From NCBI RefSeq assembly GCF_001530125.1, contig NZ_LDUG01000016.1, positions 1-64,000 of the forward strand: a stretch of 64,000 nucleotides of DNA, given 5' to 3'. The notes under the pieces were generated by a model. It saw only the letters and a list, made by a program, of their open reading frames with translations, did no database searches and was not told where the DNA came from. Made by a program: the position numbers and the translations under genes. Of the stretch, positions 37,372 to 45,668 are shown in pieces; within the stretch, counting starts at the first letter, position 1; every line of letters starts with the position of its first letter. The DNA is from Thiobacillus denitrificans (GTDB taxonomy: Bacteria > Pseudomonadota > Gammaproteobacteria > Burkholderiales > Thiobacillaceae).

Positions 37372-38204
37372 TCGACCGCCTCGACGCGGGTGGACGACTC
37401 CCCGAGGATCCAGGCGATGCCGACGCCGGCGGCAAAGTAATCCTCGCGCTTGACCAGCGGGCTATCGGCGAAGACGGCGCCCTTGAGGCTGTCCCAGCGC
37501 GCAAAGGCGCCCAGCCAGTATTTCGGGTAGCGCTTCGATGCCGACATCAGGAACTGGCTGCCGGCGTAGCCCCCCTTGGCATCGAAGGCCGGACGGCCGG
37601 CGGTGGCGTATTGCGGCGCCACCGAATAGAAATAGTCATGGTTGCGTTCCGAGCCGACCATCGGGCCGGCGAGCAGGCCCAGGTTCCAGCCGGCAAGCCC
37701 CGCGACATCGCTGATGTCGAGATTGAGGCGCGGCGAAAACACCCAGCCGATGTCGTCCATTCCTCCTTTCACGGTGACCGCGGTGCGCACCGGCAGGCGC
37801 AGGTCCAGCCGGGTGCGCCGGTCTGTGGTGCGCCATAGGTTGAGGTCGAGCGAAGGGCCGAGCTCCACCGTCGGCTGCAGATCGGGCATGCCCTGGCGGG
37901 CCCGGTTGTCGTCGCTGTTCACCGGCAGCGAGGCGCCGAGACTGAGATTGAGTTCGATGCGGTCGCTGTCGAAGAAGGTGCCGCGAATGCCGTGCCGGTC
38001 CGCCTTGAGAAACTCGCCGCGGTAGACCAGATAAGGAAACGGGATGGCGTAGAGGCTCGACTGGTCCGAACCGCGATAGTCCGGCAAGGACAGGGCGCTG
38101 ATGCCTGCGCCCTGCTCCCACAGGGGTTTTTCAGCAGCGAAGGCATGGCCGGCGGAGCAGGCGGCCAGCAGCGTGGCGAGGGTCAGGGAACGGTGGAGAA
38201 ACAT
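37368..38204 (-). CDS. MipA/OmpV-family outer-membrane protein
   Basis: A 278-residue beta-barrel protein starting at ATG 38204, 22 bases inside the end of the chorismatase gene. A signal peptide spans about residues 1-24 ('CSAGHAFAAEK'). Barrel strands end in an aromatic/hydrophobic pattern ('YFAAGVGIAWILGESSTRVEAVE'). It contains 'LPDYRGSDQSSLYAIPFPYLVYRG', typical of MipA. A barrel in this cluster could help place the pigment in the outer membrane; this is inference. Confidence 0.85.
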   Translation of the reverse strand: MFLHRSLTLATLLAACSAGHAFAAEKPLWEQGAGISALSLPDYRGSDQSSLYAIPFPYLVYRGEFLKADRHGIRGTFFDSDRIELNLSLGASLPVNSDDNRARQGMPDLQPTVELGPSLDLNLWRTTDRRTRLDLRLPVRTAVTVKGGMDDIGWVFSPRLNLDISDVAGLAGWNLGLLAGPMVGSERNHDYFYSVAPQYATAGRPAFDAKGGYAGSQFLMSASKRYPKYWLGAFARWDSLKGAVFADSPLVKREDYFAAGVGIAWILGESSTRVEAVE

Positions 38205-39265
38205 GGCACGTTTCCGACTGAATTTCCCGCCTGGCCCGAGCCGATGGCATGACCGCCCGAGGCCTCGATTTCGACCATCAGGTCGGCACGGCACACATCG
38301 GCTTGCAGGAACACAGCCGACACCGGGGCGCCGATGAATTGCGCCACTTCGCGGCGTACCGTGGCCAGGTTCTCGGCATGGCGGACGTACACCTTGTAGG
38401 CCAGCTGGTCGAGACGGAAGTCGGCGCCCGGCGCCTGGCGGTTGGCCTCGGCGACGATGGCCGTGATGTTGTGCAGGCATTCCCGCGTCTGCGCCGCGAC
38501 ATCGCCGTGATGCAGGGTTTGATGGCCGACGATGCTGGCGGTGCCGGAGATGAACAGCATGTCGCGCCCGCCCAGCCTGACCAGCCCCGCACGCGAGAAG
38601 GTCGGGCTGCGCGGCCCGTACTGGCTGGGGTAATGGTAGGCGCTGAGCTGGCGCGGATTCTCGACGCCGACCACGTTTGCCCGCGCCGCCAGGAAAGCAA
38701 TGTGGAGGCCGCCGCCGGCAGAGCCGAGGGCGCAGGCGGCAGGCACCTTGTCGATCACCGAACGGCCGTGGGCGAGGAAGGCATCCTGGCGGCCGATATT
38801 GAACTGGCGGTAGCGCTCCATGGTGTGGCTTTCCCGGTTGATCGCGGGGAAGTAGTTCCAGAAGCGCAGGACGGTGTGATAGCCGCGTGCTTCCAGCAGC
38901 TCGAAGATGGCCTGGTAGGCGGCCTCCGTGGTGGCCTGCAGGGGCGCGCGCGCATCATGGGCCGCGCCCCCGGCGGCTTCGTCCAGGCTCACGCAGCCGA
39001 ACAGCAGCGTTTCGCCCTGACGGTAGCGGATGGGGCCATGCTGGCCGGATTCCAGGGGTTCCGGGCTATGCCAGACTTCACAGATCGCCTCCTCCTCGGC
39101 CGGCAGGCTCATGTCCACGGCGAGGAACGGCAGCTCCCCGGCATCGAGTGGGCGTGCAGGATGGGAAAAACAGGCGCCGCCCAGCACGCTGTCCTGCCCG
39201 GCCAGACGGGAAAGTTGGGACGCGGGCAGAACCTCCAGCCGCAGAATCGCTTCCGCAGGCATCAT
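38183..39265 (-). CDS. Chorismatase / hydroxybenzoate synthase (XanB2, FkbO/Hyg5 family)
   Basis: A 360-residue enzyme with an N-terminal and a C-terminal half related to the RidA/YjgF fold. Family marks are 'TVLRFWNYFPAINRESHTMERYRQFNIGRQDAF', 'PAACALGSAGGGLHIAFLA', 'NPRQLSAYHYPSQYGPRSPTFSRA' and the terminal 'SAVFLQADVCRADLMVEIE'. XanB2 of Xanthomonas converts chorismate to 3- and 4-hydroxybenzoate for xanthomonadin and ubiquinone. Here it should supply the aryl starter. Which isomer is made cannot be read from the sequence. Confidence 0.9.
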   Translation of the reverse strand: MMPAEAILRLEVLPASQLSRLAGQDSVLGGACFSHPARPLDAGELPFLAVDMSLPAEEEAICEVWHSPEPLESGQHGPIRYRQGETLLFGCVSLDEAAGGAAHDARAPLQATTEAAYQAIFELLEARGYHTVLRFWNYFPAINRESHTMERYRQFNIGRQDAFLAHGRSVIDKVPAACALGSAGGGLHIAFLAARANVVGVENPRQLSAYHYPSQYGPRSPTFSRAGLVRLGGRDMLFISGTASIVGHQTLHHGDVAAQTRECLHNITAIVAEANRQAPGADFRLDQLAYKVYVRHAENLATVRREVAQFIGAPVSAVFLQADVCRADLMVEIEASGGHAIGSGQAGNSVGNVPCFSTVP

Positions 39266-40605
39266 CGGCAGCCGGCCTCTTCCGCGTCGTCCAGAGGGCG
39301 GATATTGACCTTGCGCCGCTTCCAGGCCATGACCGTACGTTTTAGGTTGGCCAGGGAGGTGAGGTAATAGATCGTCTTGAAAGCGAAGAGCGAACGCCAG
39401 ATGGGCGTCTTGCCGAAAATATCGCCGGCCAGCACCGACAGCAGCGCCTCCCTGACCCGGAAGTAGTTGCGCGGCGACATGAAGAGGTCGCGCATGGCGG
39501 GATTGGTGATCCGGTAGATGAACCAGGAGAATTCCTTCGGCCCGTGCTTCATCGCCTGGTCGAAACGCTTGAGCGCCCGCGCCGCCTGGCCCGGCTGGCG
39601 CAGACAGGTGTCGACCGCCTCGGCGCCGACGAAGGCGCTGTTCATGGCCAGCATCACCCCGGACGAGAAGACCGGATCGATGAAGGCATAGGCGTCGCCC
39701 AGCAGCAGGTAGCTGGCGCCGTGGCTGCGGTCGCAGCTATAGGAAAAGTTGCCGGTGGCGTCGACGTCAGAGACGAGTTCGGCGTCCTTCAGCCGAGCTG
39801 CCAGGGCAGGGCACGTGGCAATGAGGTCGAGGAAAAAGTCGCGCACCGGTTTCCGTCGGGTTTTCAGGCAGGTGGGCCAGATCACCGCGCCGACGCTGGT
39901 GGCACCGTCGGCGAGGGGAATGAACCAGAACCAGCCATGCTCGAACCAGAACAGGCTGATGTGGCCCGCTTTCTTGCCCGTGTTGCGCTGGGCGCCCGTG
40001 AAGTGGCCATAGAGCGCGGCGCTGTTGTGCCTGGGGTTGCGCTGCTTGGCCTTGAAGCGGTTGCCGAGAAAGGTGTCGCGGCCGGAGGCGTCGACGAGGA
40101 AGCGGCATCGCCAGGTCTCGCTGCGGCCGTCGTCGTGTTCGGCCCGGACGATGGCGCCTTCATCGTTCGGCAGGAATTCCACGTCGCGCACGCGGCAGCC
40201 TTCGATGACATCGGCGCCTTTGCGCGCGGCATTGCGAATCAGGATATCGTCGAGCTCGGAACGGCGCACCTGGTAGGCGAGCGGCATGGACTTGTCCCAG
40301 GCGTCGGCGAACTCGAAGGTCTGGCGGTGTTCGTGCCAGGGGGAGACGAATTCCGCCCCCCACTTCTCCATGCCGATGGTCGCCACCTCGGCGCGCACGC
40401 CCAGCTTCTCGAACAGCGGCAGGTTGGCCGGCAGCAGGGATTCACCGATATGAAAGCGGGGATGGTGCGCCTTCTCCAGCAGGGTGACCCGGTGGCCCTT
40501 TTCCGCCAGCAGCGTGGCGGCCGTCGAGCCGGCCGGGCCGCCGCCGATCACCAGGACATCGCAGTGGTGATCGGCAGGGTAGGGTGGGATGGAATGGTGC
40601 GGCAT
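39262..40605 (-). CDS. FAD-dependent oxidoreductase of the halogenase-like group
   Basis: A 447-residue flavoprotein starting at ATG 40605 with AGGGAA upstream. The FAD motif is 'VIGGGPAGSTAATLLAEKG' (about 17-35), then 'RFHIGESLLPANLPLFEKLG', and WFWFIP at residues 225-230. That hexamer matches WxWxIP, the flavin-dependent halogenase signature. 'LLGDAYAFIDPVFSSGVMLA' closes the FAD site. Related genes occur in xanthomonadin clusters, whose pigments are brominated. It may halogenate, or only oxidise or reduce, the aryl polyene. It is the first gene of the minus-strand operon, divergent from tsaD. Confidence 0.87.
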   Translation of the reverse strand: MPHHSIPPYPADHHCDVLVIGGGPAGSTAATLLAEKGHRVTLLEKAHHPRFHIGESLLPANLPLFEKLGVRAEVATIGMEKWGAEFVSPWHEHRQTFEFADAWDKSMPLAYQVRRSELDDILIRNAARKGADVIEGCRVRDVEFLPNDEGAIVRAEHDDGRSETWRCRFLVDASGRDTFLGNRFKAKQRNPRHNSAALYGHFTGAQRNTGKKAGHISLFWFEHGWFWFIPLADGATSVGAVIWPTCLKTRRKPVRDFFLDLIATCPALAARLKDAELVSDVDATGNFSYSCDRSHGASYLLLGDAYAFIDPVFSSGVMLAMNSAFVGAEAVDTCLRQPGQAARALKRFDQAMKHGPKEFSWFIYRITNPAMRDLFMSPRNYFRVREALLSVLAGDIFGKTPIWRSLFAFKTIYYLTSLANLKRTVMAWKRRKVNIRPLDDAEEAGCR

Positions 40606-40783
40606 GAGACTTTCCCTGGGTGATGGCAGCACTGCGAAAGGCCCTGCCCGCATAACATAAACTGAAACGACTGACAATTTTACCAAACAAGCTCACGCGG
40701 GTGCCCGAATTCCGCGACGCCACAATTCAGCAACTGGCTGCCCGCGTTATCATGCGCATGTTTTGGTCTGACTGTCCCCGATT

Positions 40784-41806
40784 ATGCTGGTGCTTGGCGT
40801 CGAATCCTCCTGCGATGAAACCGGTGTCGCGCTGTATGACAGCGCGTACGGCCTGCTGGCGCATGCGCTGTATTCGCAGATCGCGATGCACAACGCGTAC
40901 GGCGGGGTGGTGCCGGAACTGGCGTCGCGCGACCATATCCGCCGGGTCTTGCCGTTGACCCGCCAGGTGCTGGCCGAGAGCGGCCGTACCCTTGCCGATA
41001 TCGATGGTATTGCCTACACGCAGGGGCCCGGGCTCGCCGGCGCCCTGCTGGTGGGGGCGGGGATGGCGCGCGCGCTGGCGTTTGCGCTGAATATCCCCGC
41101 GGTCGGGGTGCACCATCTGGAAGGCCATATGCTGTCGCCGCTGATTTCCGACACCCCGCCGGAATTCCCGTTCGTCGCCTTGCTGGTGTCGGGCGGGCAC
41201 ACCCAGCTGATGCGGGTATCCGGCGTCGGGCGCTACACCCTGTTGGGCGAGACGCTCGACGACGCGGCGGGCGAGGCCTTCGACAAGACCGCCCAGCTGC
41301 TGGGGCTGGGCTATCCAGGCGGCCCTGCGCTGTCGGCCCTGGCAGCCACGGGCGATGCCCAGCGCTTCAGTCTGCCGCGCCCGATGCTGAATTCGGGCGA
41401 CTTCGATTTCAGCTTTTCCGGGCTCAAGACCGCGGTGCTGACGCTGGTGCGCAAGGTCGGGCTGGGCGAGGCGGCGGACATCGCGGCGGCGTTCCAGCGC
41501 GCGGCGGTGGAGGTGCTGGTGAGCAAGAGCCTGGCGGCCTGTGCGCATAGCGGCGCGACGCGTCTGGTGGTCGCGGGCGGCGTCGGCGCCAACGCGCATT
41601 TGCGCGAGCGGCTCACACGCGACGCGGCGGCGCGCGGTATCAGCGTGTTCTATCCGCGGCTGGAGTTCTGCACCGACAACGGCGCGATGATCGCCTACGC
41701 CGGCGCGCAGCGGCTGGTGTCTCAGCAGAATTCGCCCCCGGCGCAGGCGGATCTGACGTTTGCGGTCAAGCCGCGCTGGGAACTGGCGACGCTCGACGCC
41801 GTGTAA
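40784..41806 (+). CDS. tsaD: tRNA N6-threonylcarbamoyladenosine transferase TsaD
   Basis: A 340-residue essential enzyme that transfers the threonylcarbamoyl group to A37 of ANN-decoding tRNAs, together with TsaB and TsaE. Marks are '[15 protein letters not shown]', the metal-binding '[11 protein letters not shown]', 'VSGGHTQL' and 'VVAGGVGAN'. Full length. It is normally divergent from rpsU, but here the pigment cluster lies between them. plsY and folB follow nearby, as in many Proteobacteria. Confidence 0.97.
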   Translation: MLVLGVESSCDETGVALYDSAYGLLAHALYSQIAMHNAYGGVVPELASRDHIRRVLPLTRQVLAESGRTLADIDGIAYTQGPGLAGALLVGAGMARALAFALNIPAVGVHHLEGHMLSPLISDTPPEFPFVALLVSGGHTQLMRVSGVGRYTLLGETLDDAAGEAFDKTAQLLGLGYPGGPALSALAATGDAQRFSLPRPMLNSGDFDFSFSGLKTAVLTLVRKVGLGEAADIAAAFQRAAVEVLVSKSLAACAHSGATRLVVAGGVGANAHLRERLTRDAAARGISVFYPRLEFCTDNGAMIAYAGAQRLVSQQNSPPAQADLTFAVKPRWELATLDAV

Positions 41807-41828
41807 CTGACTGAACCTGAAAACCTCA

Positions 41829-41993
41829 CCACAGAGACACGGAGATATGTCCCGCAGGGACGGTATCCCTTGGGACACAGAGAAAGGCATCAAATCAATA
41901 GTTTGTCGATCAACCTGCCTTCACCCATCAGGTGAGCACACTGACACATGCAAGGTGTTGTTTTTCCTCTGTGCGCGCTGTGTCTCTGTGGTT
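41829..41993. repeat. Inverted repeat element in the tsaD downstream gap
   Basis: ACCACAGAGACACGGAG (41829-41845) faces GTGTCTCTGTGGT (41980-41992), with more complementary pieces (CACAGAGAAA against TTTTCCTCTGTG) inside. The 165-bp unit lies between two convergent genes and looks like a small non-coding mobile repeat. It could act as a terminator for both. Nothing else is visible in 41807-42028. Confidence 0.7.
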
Positions 41994-42028
41994 CAACTGC
42001 GGTTTTAAGGCTGAAACGTGACGGCAAT

Positions 42029-42829
42029 TCACGGCTGAAAGATCGGGTAGGCCTCGCGCAAGGTCTTGAGCCATTTTTCGCTGCCGGTAAGCTGCGCGAT
42101 CTGTTCCGGAAACAATAAAAATCCGACCAGCACTGCCATCAGGCAGACCAGAACCACTGTGCCAAAAATGCTTTCCGGCCGCAGCGCGCCCCAGTAGCGG
42201 CTGACCAGGAACAGCGTGTCCTTCTTGTGTTCCGACATCAACAGCCAGCGGCGCAGCAGCTTGACCGCGAGGTAGGCCGCATAGCCCCCCATCAGCGAGG
42301 CAAACACGATGCGGAAGAGGGCGAACACGTCGAGTCCGCCGCCCAGATACTGGTGATACAGCCAGGACACGAAGCCGAGCGACAGCGACGCCAGGATGGC
42401 GATGGCGACGTTGATGAACAGCCGCCGCCGTTCGCGCGCGAGGTCGCGCTGCCGCTCGATGAAGAAGCTGTCGATCTCGCGCTTGAAGTACTCGACCTTT
42501 TCTTGCACCAGCGAGGAGATTTCCGATTTGGCGTGGACGATGCGCGCGTCCATTACGGTGCCGAATTTATCCCCCGCGTAATCGACCATTTCGCGCACAT
42601 CGTCCTTGGTGAACTGGCGCTGCGCGTGCAGCTCCTCGGAAATCTTGTCGAGCTTGGTGTCGATTTCCTGGCTGGCGCGCCAGATGACATCCTTCAGTTC
42701 GGTGCCGGCCTGCAAGACGCCGTCCTTCACCACCTCCGACAGACGCTCGCTCGCGCGGTCGATCGCCTCGCGTGACACCTCGGCGAGGCTGTCCTTTGCG
42801 TGCTCGATGGTTTTGTCGAACAGGGCCAT
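42029..42829 (-). CDS. Coiled-coil membrane protein of unknown function
   Basis: A 266-residue protein. Residues 1-120 are a charged, helical segment ('REAIDRASERLSEVVKDG...HAKSEISSLVQEKVEYFKREI') that should form a coiled coil. Three or four membrane helices follow (about 137-160, 168-192, 215-238). It may be an envelope stress or scaffold protein, but no family function is recognised. It is separated from plsY by 15 bases and is probably co-transcribed with it. Confidence 0.75.
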   Translation of the reverse strand: MALFDKTIEHAKDSLAEVSREAIDRASERLSEVVKDGVLQAGTELKDVIWRASQEIDTKLDKISEELHAQRQFTKDDVREMVDYAGDKFGTVMDARIVHAKSEISSLVQEKVEYFKREIDSFFIERQRDLARERRRLFINVAIAILASLSLGFVSWLYHQYLGGGLDVFALFRIVFASLMGGYAAYLAVKLLRRWLLMSEHKKDTLFLVSRYWGALRPESIFGTVVLVCLMAVLVGFLLFPEQIAQLTGSEKWLKTLREAYPIFQP

Positions 42830-42844
42830 ATTCGTTGGGTAGGG

Positions 42845-43453
42845 TCAGGAGCGGACGCCGATGCGGCCTTCCTTACCGTTGACCAGATTGATGAGGTTGC
42901 GCTTATGACGATAGACCAGCAGCAGCGCGATCACCAGCACGGCAATCGCGGTGCGTCCCCAGCCCATCAGCAGCCCGGCGTAGACCGGGGCGAGCACCGC
43001 GGTGGTCACGGCGGCGAGCGAGGAAATGCGGAACACCCCCGCCATCAAAAGCCAGGTCAGCAAACACGCCAGCCCGAGCCAGGGATTGAGGCCGACCAGC
43101 ACGCCAAGCGCGGTGGCGACGCCCTTGCCGCCCTTGAAGCCGAAAAACACCGGGAACAGGTGGCCGATAAACACGGCCAGCGCGCACAGCAGCACGATGC
43201 CGTCGTCGAGACCGAACTGCGGCGCCAGCGCACGCGCCAACACCACCGCGATCCAGCCTTTCGATGCGTCGCCGAGCAGCGTCAGCACGGCAGCCGTCTT
43301 GCGCCCGCTACGCAGCATGTTGGTCGCCCCCGGGTTGCCCGATCCGTATTGGCGAGGGTCGGGCAGGTGCATGGCGCGGCTGACGATGACAGCAAACGAC
43401 AACGAGCCCAGCAAATAGGCGGCGGCAATAAACAGCAGCGTGGTCATAAACAA
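42845..43453 (-). CDS. plsY: Acyl-phosphate:glycerol-3-phosphate acyltransferase PlsY
   Basis: A 202-residue integral membrane enzyme that uses acyl-phosphate from PlsX to make lysophosphatidate from glycerol 3-phosphate. The three conserved loops are 'GSGNPGATNMLR', 'GHLFPVFFGFKGGKGVATALG' and the C-terminal 'VYRHKRNLINLVNGKEGRIG'. Start may be residue 3 (ATG 43447). It is divergent from folB across a 56-base gap. Confidence 0.96.
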   Translation of the reverse strand: MFMTTLLFIAAAYLLGSLSFAVIVSRAMHLPDPRQYGSGNPGATNMLRSGRKTAAVLTLLGDASKGWIAVVLARALAPQFGLDDGIVLLCALAVFIGHLFPVFFGFKGGKGVATALGVLVGLNPWLGLACLLTWLLMAGVFRISSLAAVTTAVLAPVYAGLLMGWGRTAIAVLVIALLLVYRHKRNLINLVNGKEGRIGVRS

Positions 43454-43509
43454 GTCAGTAAAATGGCGGGTTTTAGGTGGGCCCTGGGGGCCGCGCCGTG
43501 GATAAATAA

Positions 43510-43872
43510 ATGGATATTCTATTTCTGCGGGACTTTCGTCTCGAACTGATTATCGGCATATACGAGTGGGAACGCAAAGTGCCGCAGCCGGTGCGGCTCG
43601 ATCTGGAGATCGGGCTGCCTGACAGCAAGGCGGGCGGCACCGACAACGTCGCCGATACCATCGATTATGGCGCGGTGGCCAAGCGGGTAAAGGACTATCT
43701 GCACAATGCGCCGCAGCCGATCACGCTGGTCGAATCGGTCGCCGAGCACGTGGCCGCGATCGTGCGCGATGAATTCGGCGCGCCGTGGGTGAAGGTATCG
43801 GTCACCAAGTTCGCCATCGTGCCCGGCATCAAGGAGTTGGGCATCACCATCGAGCGCGGCGCGCGCCTGTGA
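43510..43872 (+). CDS. folB: Dihydroneopterin aldolase
   Basis: A 120-residue folate-pathway enzyme that converts 7,8-dihydroneopterin to 6-hydroxymethyl-dihydropterin and glycolaldehyde. Marks are 'IIGIYEWERKVPQPVRLDLEI', 'TIDYGAVAKRVKDYL', the catalytic region 'TLVESVAEHVAAIV' and 'KFAIVPGIKELGITIERG'. It overlaps the next gene as GTGA. Confidence 0.95.
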   Translation: MDILFLRDFRLELIIGIYEWERKVPQPVRLDLEIGLPDSKAGGTDNVADTIDYGAVAKRVKDYLHNAPQPITLVESVAEHVAAIVRDEFGAPWVKVSVTKFAIVPGIKELGITIERGARL

Positions 43873-44618
43873 TTGAGCAGATCGCCGCCGGCTCTGTTGC
43901 AAGCGCGGCGGCCATTCTGCTGGCGGCGTATTTTATCCGCGGCATCACCGGCTTTGGTTCGGGGCTGATTTCGGTGCCCTTGCTGGCCTTGTTCCTGCCG
44001 CTGAAATTCGTCGTGCCCTTGATTCTGCTGCTGGATTTCACCGCGTCGATCGTGATTGGCGGCTTCAATTTCAAGCGCGTGAAATGGGACGAAGTTGGTG
44101 TGCTGATTCCGTTCGGCATTGTGGGCGTGATCCTCGGCACCAGCCTGCTGGTCAACCTGCCGCCCGAACCCATGCTGATTGCCCTGGCCGGGTTTGTCTT
44201 CATCTTTGCCGTGCGCAGCCTCCTCAACCTCCACGGCGAAAAGCTGATCTCGCGCGGCTGGGCAGTGCCGGCTTCGCTCACCGGCGGCACCGTGGGGGCC
44301 TTGTTTGGCACGGGCGGGCCGCCCTACGTTATTTACCTGAGCCACCGCATCCGCGATAAAAGCGATTTGCGTGCGACCTTCTCGGCGCTGTTCTTCACCG
44401 AGGGCCTGACGCGCATTGGCAGCTTTCTGGTGGCCGGGCTGCTGATGACGGCCCCGGTGTGGGTCACCTATTTTGCCGCGCTGCCGCTCGTGCTGGGTGC
44501 GCTCTACCTGGGCGGACGTGTGCATGTCGGGATCGGTCCGGCGCAGATGGCGCGGCTGGTTGGCGTATTGTTGCTGGTGTCGAGCGTGTCATTGTTATAC
44601 AAGGCCTTGTCTATATGA
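43869..44618 (+). CDS. TauE/SafE-family sulfite/anion exporter
   Basis: A 249-residue membrane protein with about eight helices, beginning at GTG 43869 on the folB stop. The family repeat is seen as 'FIRGITGFGSGLISVPLLALFLPLKFVVPLILLLDF' and 'VGALFGTGGPPYVIYLSHRI'. It may export sulfite, sulfoacetate or similar anions. It is coupled to folB and to the following deacylase by 4-base overlaps. Confidence 0.87.
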   Translation: MIEQIAAGSVASAAAILLAAYFIRGITGFGSGLISVPLLALFLPLKFVVPLILLLDFTASIVIGGFNFKRVKWDEVGVLIPFGIVGVILGTSLLVNLPPEPMLIALAGFVFIFAVRSLLNLHGEKLISRGWAVPASLTGGTVGALFGTGGPPYVIYLSHRIRDKSDLRATFSALFFTEGLTRIGSFLVAGLLMTAPVWVTYFAALPLVLGALYLGGRVHVGIGPAQMARLVGVLLLVSSVSLLYKALSI

Positions 44619-45571
44619 GTGAACTCGACTCGCTGCATTTCCAGTCCATCTCGTTCACCGGGCATGCGCCCGGCGCGCGCCTCATCGTGCTGGGTGCGGT
44701 GCACGGCAACGAAACCTGCGGCACCCAGGCAATCCGCCGGGTGATCGGCGAGATCGAGTCCGGCCAGCTGGGCATCGTCGCCGGCAGCGTCACCTTTGTT
44801 CCGGTTGCCAACCCGCTGGCCTACGCTCGCAATCAGCGCATGGGCGACCGCAACCTCAACCGCAATCTGGTGCCGACCGCTACGCCGGTCGAATATGAAG
44901 ACCGCATCGCCAACTGGCTGTGCCCGCTGCTGGCGCAGCACGACGCACTGCTCGACCTGCACTCGTTCCATACCGCCGGTCAGCCTTTCGTCATGCTGGG
45001 GCCGCAAGACAACCGCGGCACGCTGGAGCCGTTTGCGCGTGCGGCGGAGGAAACCGCGCTGGCGCTGCGCCTGGGTGTGCACCGCTTCATCGACGGCTGG
45101 CTCGACACCTACGCCGCCGGCGTCGCGCGCCGTCTGGCGACGGGCGCGTCGTCACGCGAGGCCGATGTGCATTACGGGGTGGGCACCACTGAATACATGC
45201 GTGCGCAGGGCGGCGTCGCGCTCACCCTCGAATGCGGTCAGCACGACGACCCGGCGGCCCCCGAGGTGGCCCGGCGCGCGATCCACAATGCGCTCGCGCA
45301 TCTGCGGCTGAGCGACGCACCCGCGCCGGCCCCCATGGCCGACACCGAGGCGCTGCGCCTGTACCAGGTCATCGACCGCGTCCATGCGGAGGATGCATTC
45401 GCGCGCGACTGGTCCAGCTTCGATTGGGTGCGCGCGGCTGAAGTCATCGGCACGCGCCACGACGGGCCCCCGGTGTTGGCGGACAGTGATGGCTACATCG
45501 TCTTTCCCAATCCCAACGCGCTGCCGGGACAGGAGTGGTTTTACCTCGCCAGATGCAGCACCCGGGTGTGA
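44615..45571 (+). CDS. AstE/AspA-like zinc deacylase (first copy)
   Basis: A 318-residue metallohydrolase of the succinylglutamate desuccinylase/aspartoacylase group. Zinc ligands are in 'GAVHGNETCG' (His, Glu) and 'LLDLHSFHT' (His), and the family Arg/Asn segment 'GDRNLNRNL' is present. The start ATG 44615 overlaps the exporter stop. It would cleave an N-acyl-amino acid or gamma-glutamyl-type amide. The GCS2-like ligase gene follows after 97 bases. Confidence 0.87.
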   Translation: MSELDSLHFQSISFTGHAPGARLIVLGAVHGNETCGTQAIRRVIGEIESGQLGIVAGSVTFVPVANPLAYARNQRMGDRNLNRNLVPTATPVEYEDRIANWLCPLLAQHDALLDLHSFHTAGQPFVMLGPQDNRGTLEPFARAAEETALALRLGVHRFIDGWLDTYAAGVARRLATGASSREADVHYGVGTTEYMRAQGGVALTLECGQHDDPAAPEVARRAIHNALAHLRLSDAPAPAPMADTEALRLYQVIDRVHAEDAFARDWSSFDWVRAAEVIGTRHDGPPVLADSDGYIVFPNPNALPGQEWFYLARCSTRV

Positions 45572-45668
45572 AGCACACGGCTTCAGCCTGCCTCGCCTAT
45601 AAAAGAGAGGGGCGGATAGGATGGCCAGGGCTGATCCACAACCGATGGGGTGAGCGTCGAACGCGCAC

